Shown: positions 1-7,817 of the stretch, one piece after another
Layout of the letters: each line of letters opens with the position of its first letter
Numbering within the stretch: the first letter of the stretch is position 1
NCBI GenBank assembly: GCA_029252045.1
Contig: JAQXCD010000037.1
Coordinates: 1-55,180 of the forward strand
Direction: 5' to 3'
Length of the DNA: 55,180 nt
Source of the DNA: Sulfitobacter sp.
GTDB lineage: Bacteria; Pseudomonadota; Alphaproteobacteria; Rhodobacterales; Rhodobacteraceae
Translations under genes and position numbers: made by a program
Notes under the pieces: model-generated
Told to the model about the DNA's origin: nothing
Seen by the model: the letters and a program-made list of their open reading frames with translations, nothing else
The model's database searches: none

Positions 1-147
1 AAATCGTTGTCCAGAAGGGACTAATTCAGCACCCTGCTAATGCCGCTTGGCAGTTTTTAGCGCTGGATTACAGTCATGATTGCGAGTTTCCAGGCGATTT
101 GATCTCCTAGCCTAGCGGCTATTGAACAACGCGCACCTCATTTAGCC

Positions 148-432
148 TTACGTTGTAGCCTTGTCGGCAGCGTCTTTGGGCGCCTTGGCTTTCTTTGTAA
201 TCTCGATCTCCTTATCGATAAGTTGAACCGGAAATCCCCCCTTATTCAAATCCTCAAATCTGTCCCAAGGGTGCTGACGTCAGACATTCCCGAATATGTT
301 CCCAAAGCTCTGGGAACGCGAAAGACGCGGGATTGGTGGGTCCATGCGGATTAAGGTGTCCAGAACCTGCGCAGCACCGGAGCAGTACAGCAGTATCGCT
401 TCTTGCTGTGCATTCGGTGCTGCAAGTCTCAT
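148..432 (-). pseudogene. Possible broken small gene with in-frame TGA
   Basis: Reading the minus strand from an ATG at 432 gives about 50 codons, then a TGA at 282-280, then 43 more open codons ending in TAA at 150-148. The part after the stop looks like real protein: it contains DRFEDLNKGGFPVQLIDKEI and a lysine/alanine-rich tail. Joined, it would make a protein of about 94 residues with one nonsense codon (TGA from TGG or CGA). I do not recognise the family and see no strong ribosome binding site. It could also be chance open frame. No other gene covers this stretch, and I see nothing convincing in 1-147 apart from a weak hairpin followed by five T residues near 35-58. Confidence 0.25.
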
Positions 433-584
433 TGAAATAGCCCAACTTATTGAAATTATTTGAAAAGTGTCAGGGGTCGAGCAACGCTCAAAAACGACAG
501 TATTCACACTGACAGAGTGTTTTTGGATCAGCATCCAATGTGGTTTCAGCAGATGTTTCGCGAGAATTTGAAAAGGTTAACGGA

Positions 585-1136
585 ATGATCGAAGTCCATT
601 CGATGCCAAACGCATTCACCTCGGCGGAATGTGAGAGAATAATCGCGACAACGACCAAGGTACCGGCCAATGAGGCTTTGCTTGTTGGTCAACAGAAAGA
701 TCACAATCTGCGCCAAGCCGAACTGGTTTGGTTGGACGATGTGGAGGGTATGGGGTGGGTCATGGATCGGCTGATTGACGTGGTGCGTCAGTCCAACCGT
801 GACCTTTTCGACTTTGATCTGCGCGAGTTTGCGGAGAGCCCCCAAGTTGCACGGTACCAGTCCTCCAACGGTGGCCATTTCGCATGGCATTCGGATATTG
901 GTGACGGAGTTGTCGCCGCCAAGAGAAAACTGACACTGGTTCTTCAGCTGAGCAAACCGAGCACTTATGAGGGGGGTGATCTGGAAATAATGCAAAGCGC
1001 CCACGTTGTTGCCGCCAATCGTGCACAGGGGTGTGTTAGTATTTTCCCTAGTTTTTCACTTCACCATGTAACGCCGGTAACGAGTGGGGCGCGTCACTCG
1101 TTGACAGTATGGGCACATGGCCCCGCGTTCCGATAA
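585..1136 (+). CDS. 2OG-Fe(II) oxygenase (prolyl hydroxylase-like)
   Basis: Non-heme iron, 2-oxoglutarate-dependent dioxygenase of the PKHD/prolyl-4-hydroxylase type, predicted cytoplasmic, 183 residues. The iron facial triad is visible: HSD (His102, Asp104) and a distal His161 in LHHVTPV, followed by Arg170, which in this family binds the 2-oxoglutarate carboxylate. The fold region around YEGGDLEI is also typical. I chose ATG 585 because AAAAGG lies eight bases upstream and the protein then begins MIEVHSMPNAF, a usual N-terminus for the family; a GTG at 540 in the same frame would add 15 residues. It stands alone, with about 600 bases of non-coding DNA after it. The substrate cannot be told from sequence; protein residues and small molecules are both possible. 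Confidence 0.85.
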   Translation: MIEVHSMPNAFTSAECERIIATTTKVPANEALLVGQQKDHNLRQAELVWLDDVEGMGWVMDRLIDVVRQSNRDLFDFDLREFAESPQVARYQSSNGGHFAWHSDIGDGVVAAKRKLTLVLQLSKPSTYEGGDLEIMQSAHVVAANRAQGCVSIFPSFSLHHVTPVTSGARHSLTVWAHGPAFR

Positions 1137-1762
1137 GCCGCGAGAGCGGGCATTTGGTTTGGTTGCAGTAAATTTGCCAAACTGGACCCTGACGTAGAAC
1201 AGTAGGGTTTTAGGTCTAGTCGTTGCTATGATGGACACCGGCGGAGGCAACAAACTCCGGCTGAGAATAGCAAACATTACATCACAGCAATGTCTGCCCA
1301 AGTGACAAATTGCGGTTTAGCGCTTGCTTTGAAACGACAAAAAGAGACTGGCATGAACACGCCCGCTCGCTCTGGTGATACAACATTCGCTGTTCGGGCT
1401 GGGTTATCAGCCTATCTGCTGCCCGCGTTGCAGCCATCGGACCTTACGGGAACAGAATAAGGTTTGGTAAACCTTACCCCTGGATTGATTGCCTCGCACG
1501 TCCCTGACGTCCTGTTTGCAAGTTTTGAGCACCCAGAATTACCAAGCGGACCGCTTTGTGATGGGCGATACCGTTCAAAATTCAAATGTCGATCACCCAA
1601 ACAAGCACAGATTGAGTTGCATCCTTTTGGCATCCCGCTTGCACATGCAAGTGCGACGCTGCAAGGTACAGACCTGTCCTCGGCCTCATGCAGTGACCTT
1701 TCGTGCGCAAGGGTGTCTGCGTAAGTGGGTGTGATAAACTGGACCAACAAAGGCATGTCGAC
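1137..1762. other. Gene-poor stretch
   Basis: About 620 bases without a gene I can support. It has short open frames on both strands, none with protein-like composition over its length. One frame near 1500-1600 contains YQADRFVMGD, faintly like the C-terminal domain of glutathione S-transferases, but the flanks do not fit. A clear inverted repeat is present at 1458-1476 (listed separately). Confidence 0.4.
1458..1476. promoter_or_regulatory. Perfect 8-bp inverted repeat with 3-base centre
   Basis: TAAGGTTT-GGT-AAACCTTA: two perfect 8-base arms around a 3-base centre. The even base composition and lack of a following T-run fit a dimeric regulator's operator better than a terminator. It lies about 290 bases upstream of the flavin-binding protein start at 1763, so its target gene is unclear. 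Seen directly; the operator role is inferred. Confidence 0.4.
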
Positions 1763-2317
1763 ATGAGTGATCCAAATGATCTGCAAGCGTTTCTGAACGA
1801 GGCGTGGTATCACCTTTTGCATGGCGTTGCCGATAGTCGGTCACCCGCAAGACTTCCCTCGTTTTGCACAGTCTCACCTGAAGGGAAGCCCGAAGTACGG
1901 ATTGTTGCGCTGCGTGGCGCAGAGCAGGCGTCTGGTGTACTGGAAGTGCACACTGATATCGCCACGGCAAAGGTTGCGGCCCTCAGGCAGACGCCGCTTG
2001 CCGCCTTCCTGATCTGGGTGCCTGAAGCTGATTTGCAAATACGCCTGACAGCATCCGTCGAGATCCAGACCGGCGAGGGGGTAGAGGCGCAGTGGCGCAA
2101 AGTGCCTGCGGCCTCTAGGGTATCTTATGGCACAACGCCGGTGCCGGGTACGCCCATCAAGGATGTTTTTGCATATGAAAAACCTGCCGATCGGGCGAAA
2201 TTTGCTGTGTTGAGGTGCACCATCACAGAAATGGACATTGTACATCTCGGCGCCAGCCACCGCCGCGCGTCATTTGTTGCAGCAGATCAATGGGCAGGGG
2301 CGTGGCTGGCACCTTGA
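1763..2317 (+). CDS. Pyridoxamine 5'-phosphate oxidase-like flavin-binding protein
   Basis: Member of the PNPOx-like split-barrel flavoprotein family, 184 residues, predicted cytoplasmic. The N-terminal part (PARLPSFCTVSPEGKPEVRI) and the segment LEVHTDIATAKVAAL match the FMN-binding split barrel; the C-terminal half has IRLTASVEI and the conserved-looking SYGTTPVPGTPI. True PdxH enzymes are longer and end in a conserved RxAP-type tail that I do not see, so this is more likely a general FMN-dependent oxidoreductase of the Alr4036/PNPOx type than the vitamin B6 enzyme. ATG 1763 is chosen because the protein begins MSDPNDLQAF; an in-frame ATG at 1703 would add 20 residues of unconvincing sequence. 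Confidence 0.75.
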   Translation: MSDPNDLQAFLNEAWYHLLHGVADSRSPARLPSFCTVSPEGKPEVRIVALRGAEQASGVLEVHTDIATAKVAALRQTPLAAFLIWVPEADLQIRLTASVEIQTGEGVEAQWRKVPAASRVSYGTTPVPGTPIKDVFAYEKPADRAKFAVLRCTITEMDIVHLGASHRRASFVAADQWAGAWLAP

Positions 2318-2329
2318 AGCGGTGGGGCA

Positions 2330-2530
2330 ATCCTTCAACAATGACGATGTTGGCCATACACGCGCCGTCGCGGCGGGCGCGGGCGGATTGATACTCTGCC
2401 GAGTTTTAGCATGCCAAGGCCTGTGCTTTGTTCTCAAAGGCAATAAGGACGTGCCGCTGCCAGTCCGCCCCCTCCAACGTCTCGGTCTCTCCGCCAAGGG
2501 CCAAAAACTCTGCGCCGTATTTCGCCAATG
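2330..2530 (-). pseudogene. DUF1330-family protein, 5'-truncated and interrupted
   Basis: On the minus strand one frame reads AKYGAEFLALGG, then ETETLEGADWQRHVLIAF and, after a stop, NSAEYQSARARRDG and IVIVEG. This is the DUF1330 signature (usually ...FAKYGARFLVRGG...YRSPEYQAAKALR...IIEG), a dimeric alpha/beta-barrel family of about 95 residues. A TAA at 2408-2406 replaces the tyrosine codon usual before the S-x-EYQ motif. The roughly 20 N-terminal residues are missing: similarity stops near 2530, where the aldehyde dehydrogenase remnant on the other strand begins. The frame runs on to 2223 inside the neighbouring flavoprotein gene, so the original 3' end is uncertain. Not functional as it stands. 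Confidence 0.65.
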
Positions 2531-3415
2531 GCGGCGGGCGTGCTGAACGTCATCACCGGTTTCGGAGACACTCGCGGCGCAGTGCTGAGCACTCACCGTG
2601 ATGTGGACCACATCGCCTTTACAGGCGGGCCAGAGACCGCGCGCCACATCGTGCGTAGTTCTGCGGAAAACCTTGCCTCGACATCGCCGGAGCTGGGCGG
2701 GAAATCCCCGTTCATCGTGTTTGAAGATGCCGACATTGAAAGCGCTGTAAATGCGCAGGTCTCGGGCGTGTTTGCTGCTACAGGGCAAAGCTGTGTGGCG
2801 GGATCGCGCTTGAATATATCAAACAAGATCAAGGATGTTTTCCTCGGCCGACTGGTGGAAAAGGCTGAAAATGTAATGATCGGCACGCCTGATGATATGG
2901 CGACCTAAATGGGCCCGCTGTGCACCTAAGGCCAGCTGAATGCGGAGGTTGAAATTTGTGCAGCCTCGGTTCAGGCTGGGGCAACGATCCTTACGGGCGG
3001 GCAGCCAGTTGACTGCGTGGGCGCCTATTTCTGGCCGGCCATTATCGGCTGTACCCATGCACCGGACGCACCCTGCCTAACGCAGGAGTTCTTCGGGCCT
3101 GTACTGTCTGTCCTCGGGTTTGATACCGAAGCAGAGGCGCTGGCACTGGCAAATGATACGGAATTTGGACCGGCGTCGGGGGTATTCACCAAAGACCTCG
3201 CCCGCGCACACCGCATGATCAGGGGCATTCGGGCGGGTATCGTCTGGGTCAACACCTACCGTTCGCTCAGCCCGATTGCGCCCTTTGGCGGTAACGGGCT
3301 GAGCGGAAACGGGTGTGAAGGTGGTCTGCAAGCGGCGCTGGATTACACCAAGACCAAGGCCGTCTGGCTGCGCACCAGCGATGACCCTATCCCCGATCCT
3401 TTTGTGATGCGGTAA
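2528..3415 (+). pseudogene. Aldehyde dehydrogenase, 5'-truncated, two in-frame stops
   Basis: C-terminal two thirds of an NAD(P)-dependent aldehyde dehydrogenase. It starts abruptly at AGVLNVITGFGD, which is normally near residue 180 of about 480, and keeps FTGGPETARHI, the catalytic Glu region SPELGGKSP, the catalytic Cys region ATGQSCVAGSR, EEFFGPV-type FFGPVLSVLGF and the C-terminal PFGGNGLSGNG. TAA codons at 2906-2908 and 2927-2929 lie in the same frame and interrupt it near MGPL. The NAD-binding N-terminal half is missing. Three independent lesions make a sequencing artefact unlikely. The related intact gene at 16879 is a separate paralogue. Confidence 0.85.
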
Positions 3416-3525
3416 CCGTTGCGCCAAAAGACTGGGCAAGCCAATCCAAATCTGGTTTGTCACGGGCAGTGACACGTGCCAATGGCGCAAGACGTGTCAG
3501 CAGACAGCACAAAAGGATTACAGCA

Positions 3526-3876
3526 ATGAGCACTATCACACGCATGCACACAGGCCCCCGAATGAGCCAGATCGTGACCCACAACGGTACGGTCTATCTG
3601 GCAGGGCAGGTGGGCAAGCCAACGGATGATGTCGCAGGCCAGACAAAGACCTGCCTTGAACAAATCGACGCGCTGCTGGCTGAAGCAGGCAGTGACAAAA
3701 CCCGCATTCTGCAAACCGTAATCTGGCTGGCCGATATGTCGGATTTCGCCGCCATGAACGAAGTTTGGGACGCATGGGTGCCGCAAGGCCATACACCTGC
3801 ACGCGCCTGCGGCGAGGCCAAGCTGGCGACACCCGATTATCTGGTCGAGTTTATTGTCACCGCGGCACAAAACTAA
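3526..3876 (+). CDS. RidA family enamine/imine deaminase-like protein
   Basis: RidA (YjgF/YER057c/UK114) family, 116 residues, cytoplasmic trimer. The family hydrolyses reactive enamines/imines such as 2-aminoacrylate made by PLP enzymes. Visible features: VTHNGTVYLAGQVG near the N-terminus, CLEQIDALLAEAGSD in the first helix, and TPARACGEAKLATPDYLVEF with the conserved arginine of the RidA active site; the sequence after it differs from archetypal RidA, so it may be a Rid-subfamily member. ATG 3526 has AAAGGA upstream; a longer in-frame start at 3457 adds 23 arginine-rich residues without family similarity. Being directly downstream of a dead aldehyde dehydrogenase suggests an old amine-catabolic context. 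Followed by a strong hairpin at 3885-3912. Confidence 0.85.
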   Translation: MSTITRMHTGPRMSQIVTHNGTVYLAGQVGKPTDDVAGQTKTCLEQIDALLAEAGSDKTRILQTVIWLADMSDFAAMNEVWDAWVPQGHTPARACGEAKLATPDYLVEFIVTAAQN

Positions 3877-3884
3877 AGCAGTGA

Positions 3885-3912
3885 GGCTGCCCCAAGACGT
3901 TTTGGGGCGGCC
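3885..3912 (+). terminator. Hairpin after RidA gene
   Basis: GGCTGCCCCAA / TTGGGGCGGCC: 11-pair stem with one G-U pair and a 6-base loop, nine bases after the RidA stop codon. No T-run follows, so it is terminator-like or an mRNA 3'-end stabiliser rather than a classic intrinsic terminator. Confidence 0.55.
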
Positions 3913-3966
3913 CATTCTTCGGTCAGGCCGTATTTTTCGTTGCCGGATCAGGAAAAATCCCTGTTG

Positions 3967-3981
3967 GGTGACATTATCACC
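3967..3981. promoter_or_regulatory. Inverted repeat upstream of sulfide cluster
   Basis: GGTGA-CATTA-TCACC, perfect 5-base arms around 5 bases, with near-symmetry extending outwards (TTGGGTGA/TCACCAAA). It lies about 65 bases before the first gene of the sulfur cluster. The half-site resembles the TGTGA/TCACA class bound by Crp/Fnr proteins, though the spacer is 5 and not 6. A Crp/Fnr regulator is encoded at the end of the same cluster, so this is a candidate operator (inference). Confidence 0.4.
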
Positions 3982-4043
3982 AAAGGTTTTGTGCGTGGGG
4001 TATAGGAGAGAGGAGATAGAAATCCCTTTCCGGAGAGAATCCC

Positions 4044-4256
4044 ATGACTGCCAATGTTGGAACCATCGACCGTATCGCTCGCGCCCTTCTGGGTGCCGTC
4101 CTTTTGTATCTTGCCTTCGCCAGCGGCTTGCCGCTGTTTGACGGTGCCCTGTTCAAATATGGTGCAGCCATTGTTGGTCTGGTTATGATCGTTGTCGCTG
4201 CCACGCGCGTTTGCCCGATCTACTCGATCTTCGGCATCAAAACCTGCGGTCGCTGA
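4044..4256 (+). CDS. DUF2892 (YgaP-type) inner membrane protein
   Basis: Small membrane protein of 70 residues, DUF2892 family, the same domain that forms the membrane part of the YgaP rhodanese. It begins MTANVGTIDRIARALLGAVL, the usual family opening, has two hydrophobic segments (about residues 12-30 and 38-55) and ends in CPIYSIFGIKTCG with two cysteines 12 residues apart, typical of the family. It is the first gene of the sulfur cluster; the next gene starts one base after its stop. The family often accompanies sulfane-sulfur and persulfide enzymes; the exact role is not established. Confidence 0.85.
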   Translation: MTANVGTIDRIARALLGAVLLYLAFASGLPLFDGALFKYGAAIVGLVMIVVAATRVCPIYSIFGIKTCGR

Positions 4257-4257
4257 T

Positions 4258-4695
4258 ATGATGGAAACAGCTTTTACACCTTGGGCATCCCTTGCCGGCG
4301 GCGTCATGATTGGCGCCGCTGCCACGCTATTGATGCTGTTTATGGGGCGTGTAATGGGGGCAACCGGTATTCTGGCCGGTTTGGTCGTGCCTGCATCCCG
4401 CAATGAATTTACTTGGCGTGCGGCAGTTGTCGCAGGCATGGTAAGCGGCCCCGTTCTGGTAATGTTTCTGACCGGGCAGATGCCTGCGGTACAGGTGCCC
4501 GTTTCAACGCCAATGCTGGTGATTGGTGCGTTCATTGTGGGCCTCGGCGTGACCTATGGCGCGGGCTGTACATCCGGTCACGGTGTCTGCGGCATGGCGC
4601 GTCTCTCGCCCCGTTCAATTATAGCGACGATCACGTTCATGGCGTGCACTTTGGTGACCGTCTATATCGTGCGCCATGTTTTGGGAGTGTCATAA
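4258..4695 (+). CDS. YeeE/YedE family sulfur transporter, subunit A
   Basis: First half of a split YeeE/YedE (thiosulfate or sulfane-sulfur) transporter, 145 residues with four predicted membrane segments. The conserved cysteine motif YGAGCTSGHGVCG is present (two Cys within seven residues); in the structurally studied YeeE these cysteines relay thiosulfate through the channel. Starts MMETAF (4258 or 4261), and its TAA overlaps the ATG of the next gene by one base (TAATG), so the two halves are translationally coupled. In many alphaproteobacteria this pair sits beside persulfide dioxygenase (the PmpA/PmpB arrangement). Direction of transport and substrate are inferred. Confidence 0.85.
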   Translation: MMETAFTPWASLAGGVMIGAAATLLMLFMGRVMGATGILAGLVVPASRNEFTWRAAVVAGMVSGPVLVMFLTGQMPAVQVPVSTPMLVIGAFIVGLGVTYGAGCTSGHGVCGMARLSPRSIIATITFMACTLVTVYIVRHVLGVS

Positions 4696-5123
4696 TGCGT
4701 ATTCTTGCAGCATATCTGATCGGGCTGATCTTCGGTGTCGGTATCTCGATCGGCGGCATGGCGAACCCTGCCAAAGTACTCAACTTCTTTGATGTGGCAG
4801 GCACATGGGACCCCTCGCTGATTTTTGTGATGGGCGGCGCGCTGATTACAACCTTCATTGGCTATAAACTGGTGTTCGGTCGCTCTGCGCCGATCATGGA
4901 GGACAGCTTTCAGGTTCCTGCCAACCGTACCATTGACCTAAAATTGGTCGGCGGCTCTGCGGTGTTCGGCATCGGCTGGGGCATTGCTGGCTTTTGTCCG
5001 GGTGGCGCATTGCCTGCCCTTGGCACTGGCCGCTGGGAAGTTATCGTTTTTGTGCTGGCCTTGCTGGCGGGTATCTTCCTTGCCAAATTCATTCAATCCA
5101 TGGGCGCGCGCTCTGCCGCCTGA
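4695..5123 (+). CDS. YeeE/YedE family sulfur transporter, subunit B
   Basis: Second half of the split YeeE/YedE transporter, 142 residues with about four membrane segments. The N-terminus (MRILAAYLIGLIFGVGISIG) and GMANPAKVLNFFDVAG are characteristic of the B half, and GFCPGGALPALGTG carries the conserved cysteine of the second repeat. It overlaps the A half by one base and precedes the persulfide dioxygenase by 21 bases. A and B together equal one full-length YeeE. Probably imports or exports a sulfane-sulfur species linked to the downstream enzymes. Confidence 0.85.
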   Translation: MRILAAYLIGLIFGVGISIGGMANPAKVLNFFDVAGTWDPSLIFVMGGALITTFIGYKLVFGRSAPIMEDSFQVPANRTIDLKLVGGSAVFGIGWGIAGFCPGGALPALGTGRWEVIVFVLALLAGIFLAKFIQSMGARSAA

Positions 5124-5144
5124 CGCCAAAAACGGAGATCAAAT

Positions 5145-6029
5145 ATGACCGCTTATCCAGTTAATATGGACATCAAGCCCGATGTGTCTGCCTTTTTCGA
5201 CACGGCGACCAATACCATCAGCTATATCGTCAAAGACCCTGCTAGCACGTCCTGCGCAATCATCGACAGCGTGATGGACATCGACTATGCGGCCGGCCGG
5301 ATCACCTATGAGCACGCGGACAACCTGATCGCGCAAATCACGTCCCGTGGCCTGAAGCTGGAGTGGATCATCGAGACACATGTCCACGCGGATCACCTCT
5401 CTGCCGCGCCCTATATTCAGCAAAAACTGGGCGGCAAGATCGGCGTCGGGTCCAAAATTCTGGTGATACAGGATGTCTTTGGCAAAATCTTCAACGAGGG
5501 TACCGAGTTCCAGCGCGACGGCAGCCAGTTTGACGCGTTGTTTGAAGATGGCGATACCTACATGATCGGCGAAATGCAGGCGGTTGCCATCTACACGCCC
5601 GGTCACACGCCCGCGTGTATGGTGCATGTAATGGGCAATGCGACCTTTACGGGCGATACGCTATTCATGCCCGATGGCGGCTCTGCGCGCGCGGATTTCC
5701 CCGGTGGCGATGCAGGCACGCTCTATGACAGCATCCAGAAAGTACTGGCACTGCCCGATGAGATGCGCCTGTTCATGTGCCACGATTACGGACCAAATGG
5801 CCGTGACATCGCATGGGAGACTTCCGTGGCGGATGAAAAGGCCCACAACATCCATGTGGGCGGCGGCAAGACCAAAGCAGACTTCGTCAAGTTCCGCACT
5901 GAACGCGATGCCCAGCTGGACATGCCGAAACTGATCATCCCGTCGCTGCAAGTGAATATGCGCGCGGGCACAATCCCGACCGACAATGACGGTCGGCCGA
6001 TGCTCAAAGTGCCGGTTAACGGTTTGTAA
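5145..6029 (+). CDS. MBL-fold persulfide dioxygenase (Blh/ETHE1-like)
   Basis: Metallo-beta-lactamase-fold protein of 294 residues of the Blh/ETHE1 group, which oxidises glutathione persulfide to sulfite. The metal site is visible: HVHADH (His79, His81, Asp83, His84), GHTPACMVH, FTGDTLF and MCHDYG. As in ETHE1-type dioxygenases, GHTP and the acidic loop GGSARADFPGGDA are present. Predicted cytoplasmic, no signal peptide. It lies between the transporter halves and the SQR fusion, matching known Rhizobiales and Xylella bigR-type sulfide-detoxification operons; here no ArsR-type BigR gene is visible. Function inferred from family and neighbours. Confidence 0.9.
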   Translation: MTAYPVNMDIKPDVSAFFDTATNTISYIVKDPASTSCAIIDSVMDIDYAAGRITYEHADNLIAQITSRGLKLEWIIETHVHADHLSAAPYIQQKLGGKIGVGSKILVIQDVFGKIFNEGTEFQRDGSQFDALFEDGDTYMIGEMQAVAIYTPGHTPACMVHVMGNATFTGDTLFMPDGGSARADFPGGDAGTLYDSIQKVLALPDEMRLFMCHDYGPNGRDIAWETSVADEKAHNIHVGGGKTKADFVKFRTERDAQLDMPKLIIPSLQVNMRAGTIPTDNDGRPMLKVPVNGL

Positions 6030-6046
6030 GGGAAGGCGACACAGCC

Positions 6047-7726
6047 ATGGATATCAAACGCATCTCGTCCGCTTTATCTGTAAGCCCGCAGATTGCGGCC
6101 ACTGATATTGCGACCCTCAAGGCAGAGGGCTTCCGCTCGATCATCTGCAACCGCCCCGACGGGGAAGGTGCCGATCAGCCCAATTTCGAGGAAATCCGCG
6201 CCGCGGCGGAGGCCGCAGGGATGGAGGTGCGCTATATCCCGATCCAGACGGGTATGGTGCGCGACGCGGACGCAGATGCGTTTGGCGCGGCTTTGCAGGA
6301 CTTGCCCGGTCCCGTATTTGCCTATTGCCGCAGTGGTACACGGTCGGCCACGCTGTGGTCGCTTGCCATGGCAAAAACCTTGCCAATCGCGCATATCCTC
6401 GGGGCGACCAAGGCCGCGGGATATGACATGAACGGGGTCGCGCGGCGGATCACCAACGGGGGCAAGACGCCAACGGATACCGGTGATGCAGCCTATGATG
6501 TTGTTGTTGTGGGCGCGGGTGCCGGTGGCATTTCCGTTGCAGCCAGTCTGAAATCGCGCGACCCCGATCTGTCGATCGCCGTCATTGATCCCGCCGATAT
6601 CCATTATTACCAGCCCGGTTGGACCATGGTCGGCGGTGGCATTTTTGAGGCGCAAGACACCGCAAAAACCATGGCCTCCCTGATCCCCCGTGGGGTGACG
6701 TGGATCAAGGCCGCAGTTGCCGCCTTCGAGCCTGCCAATAATGCCGTGATCCTTGATGGCTGCCGCGTGGTGAAATACACCCGCCTTGTTGTTTGCCCGG
6801 GCATCAAGCTTGCGTGGGACAAGATTGACGGGTTGGAGGAAACGCTGGGCCGTAATGGCGTGACCTCGAATTACCGTTATGATCTGGCGCCCTACACTTG
6901 GCAACTGGTGCAGCAGCTCAAGTCCGGTCGCGCGCTGTTTACGCAGCCGCCCATGCCGATTAAATGCGCAGGTGCGCCGCAAAAGGCGATGTATCTTTCA
7001 GGGGACGCGTGGTTCCGCAACGGTGCGCTGAAAAACATCGACATCCAGTTTATGAACGCAGGCGGTGTGCTGTTCGGCGTGAAGGACTATGTGCCTGCGT
7101 TGATGGAATATATCGCCAAATACGATGCTTCGCTGAACTTCTTTCACACCCTTGTTTCTGTAGATGGCCCTGCCAAAAAGGCAGTTTTCGACGTGGCCAA
7201 GCCTGACACCACGCCGGCGCGTGTGGAGGTCGAGTTTGATATGATGCACGTCTGTCCGCCGCAGGTTGCACCCGATTTTATTCGTGTCTCGCCTTTGGCG
7301 GATGCAGCGGGTTGGGTCGACGTGGATCAGGCGACCCTGCGCCACAAGACCTACGATAACATCTGGTCGCTGGGTGATGTGATGAACGCGCCCAACGCCA
7401 AAACCGCAGCCGCCGCGCGCAAGCAGGCGCCGACGGTGGCAGACAACATCGTGGCCGACATCGCAGGGCGCGGGCCAGTTTCGCAATATGACGGCTACGG
7501 CTCTTGCCCGCTGACGGTAGAGCGCGGCAAGATCGTGCTGGCCGAATTCGGCTATGGCGGTATCCTGAAGCCTAGCTTCCCCAAGTTTTTAATTGATGGC
7601 ACCAAACCGTCCCGCGCGGCGTGGTTCCTGAAGGAAAAGATGCTGCCGCCGATCTATTGGCAGGCCATGCTGAAGGGTAAGGAATGGATGGCCAAGCCCG
7701 AGACGTTGAACGCCCACTCCGACTAA
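6047..7726 (+). CDS. DUF442 phosphatase-like domain fused to sulfide:quinone oxidoreductase
   Basis: Two-domain protein of 559 residues. Residues 1-110 are a TIGR01244/DUF442 domain with a phosphatase/rhodanese-like loop CRSGTRS (Cys94). From about residue 149 comes an FAD-dependent oxidoreductase of the sulfide:quinone oxidoreductase type: VVVVGAGAGGISVA dinucleotide-binding motif, HYYQPGWTMVGGG, VCPGIKLAWDKI, PIKCAGAPQKAMYL and SLGDVMNAPNAKTAAA. SQR oxidises sulfide to sulfane sulfur and passes electrons to quinone at the membrane; the fused domain may move the sulfane sulfur onward. It starts 17 bases after the dioxygenase gene, so sulfide oxidation, sulfur transfer and persulfide oxidation are encoded together. 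The fusion is known in alphaproteobacteria. Confidence 0.9.
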   Translation: MDIKRISSALSVSPQIAATDIATLKAEGFRSIICNRPDGEGADQPNFEEIRAAAEAAGMEVRYIPIQTGMVRDADADAFGAALQDLPGPVFAYCRSGTRSATLWSLAMAKTLPIAHILGATKAAGYDMNGVARRITNGGKTPTDTGDAAYDVVVVGAGAGGISVAASLKSRDPDLSIAVIDPADIHYYQPGWTMVGGGIFEAQDTAKTMASLIPRGVTWIKAAVAAFEPANNAVILDGCRVVKYTRLVVCPGIKLAWDKIDGLEETLGRNGVTSNYRYDLAPYTWQLVQQLKSGRALFTQPPMPIKCAGAPQKAMYLSGDAWFRNGALKNIDIQFMNAGGVLFGVKDYVPALMEYIAKYDASLNFFHTLVSVDGPAKKAVFDVAKPDTTPARVEVEFDMMHVCPPQVAPDFIRVSPLADAAGWVDVDQATLRHKTYDNIWSLGDVMNAPNAKTAAAARKQAPTVADNIVADIAGRGPVSQYDGYGSCPLTVERGKIVLAEFGYGGILKPSFPKFLIDGTKPSRAAWFLKEKMLPPIYWQAMLKGKEWMAKPETLNAHSD

Positions 7727-7737
7727 CCTTTGCTTTG

Positions 7738-7759
7738 CGCGCTCCGGCTTCGGGGCGCG
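7738..7759 (+). terminator. Hairpin after SQR gene
   Basis: CGCGCTCC-ggcttc-GGGGCGCG, 8-pair stem with one G-U pair, 11 bases after the SQR stop codon and followed by TATCACTTTT. It may partly terminate transcription before the SulP gene, which begins 58 bases further on. Confidence 0.5.
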
Positions 7760-7817
7760 TATCACTTTTGCGGGCAGGGACCACTTCCTGTCCCTCCATT
7801 ATTTTCCGGGACCTCCC

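Noticed and set aside
1480..1600. Glutathione S-transferase remnant (YQADRFVMGD)
   Set aside because: Only about 10 residues look similar and the flanking frames do not match the family.
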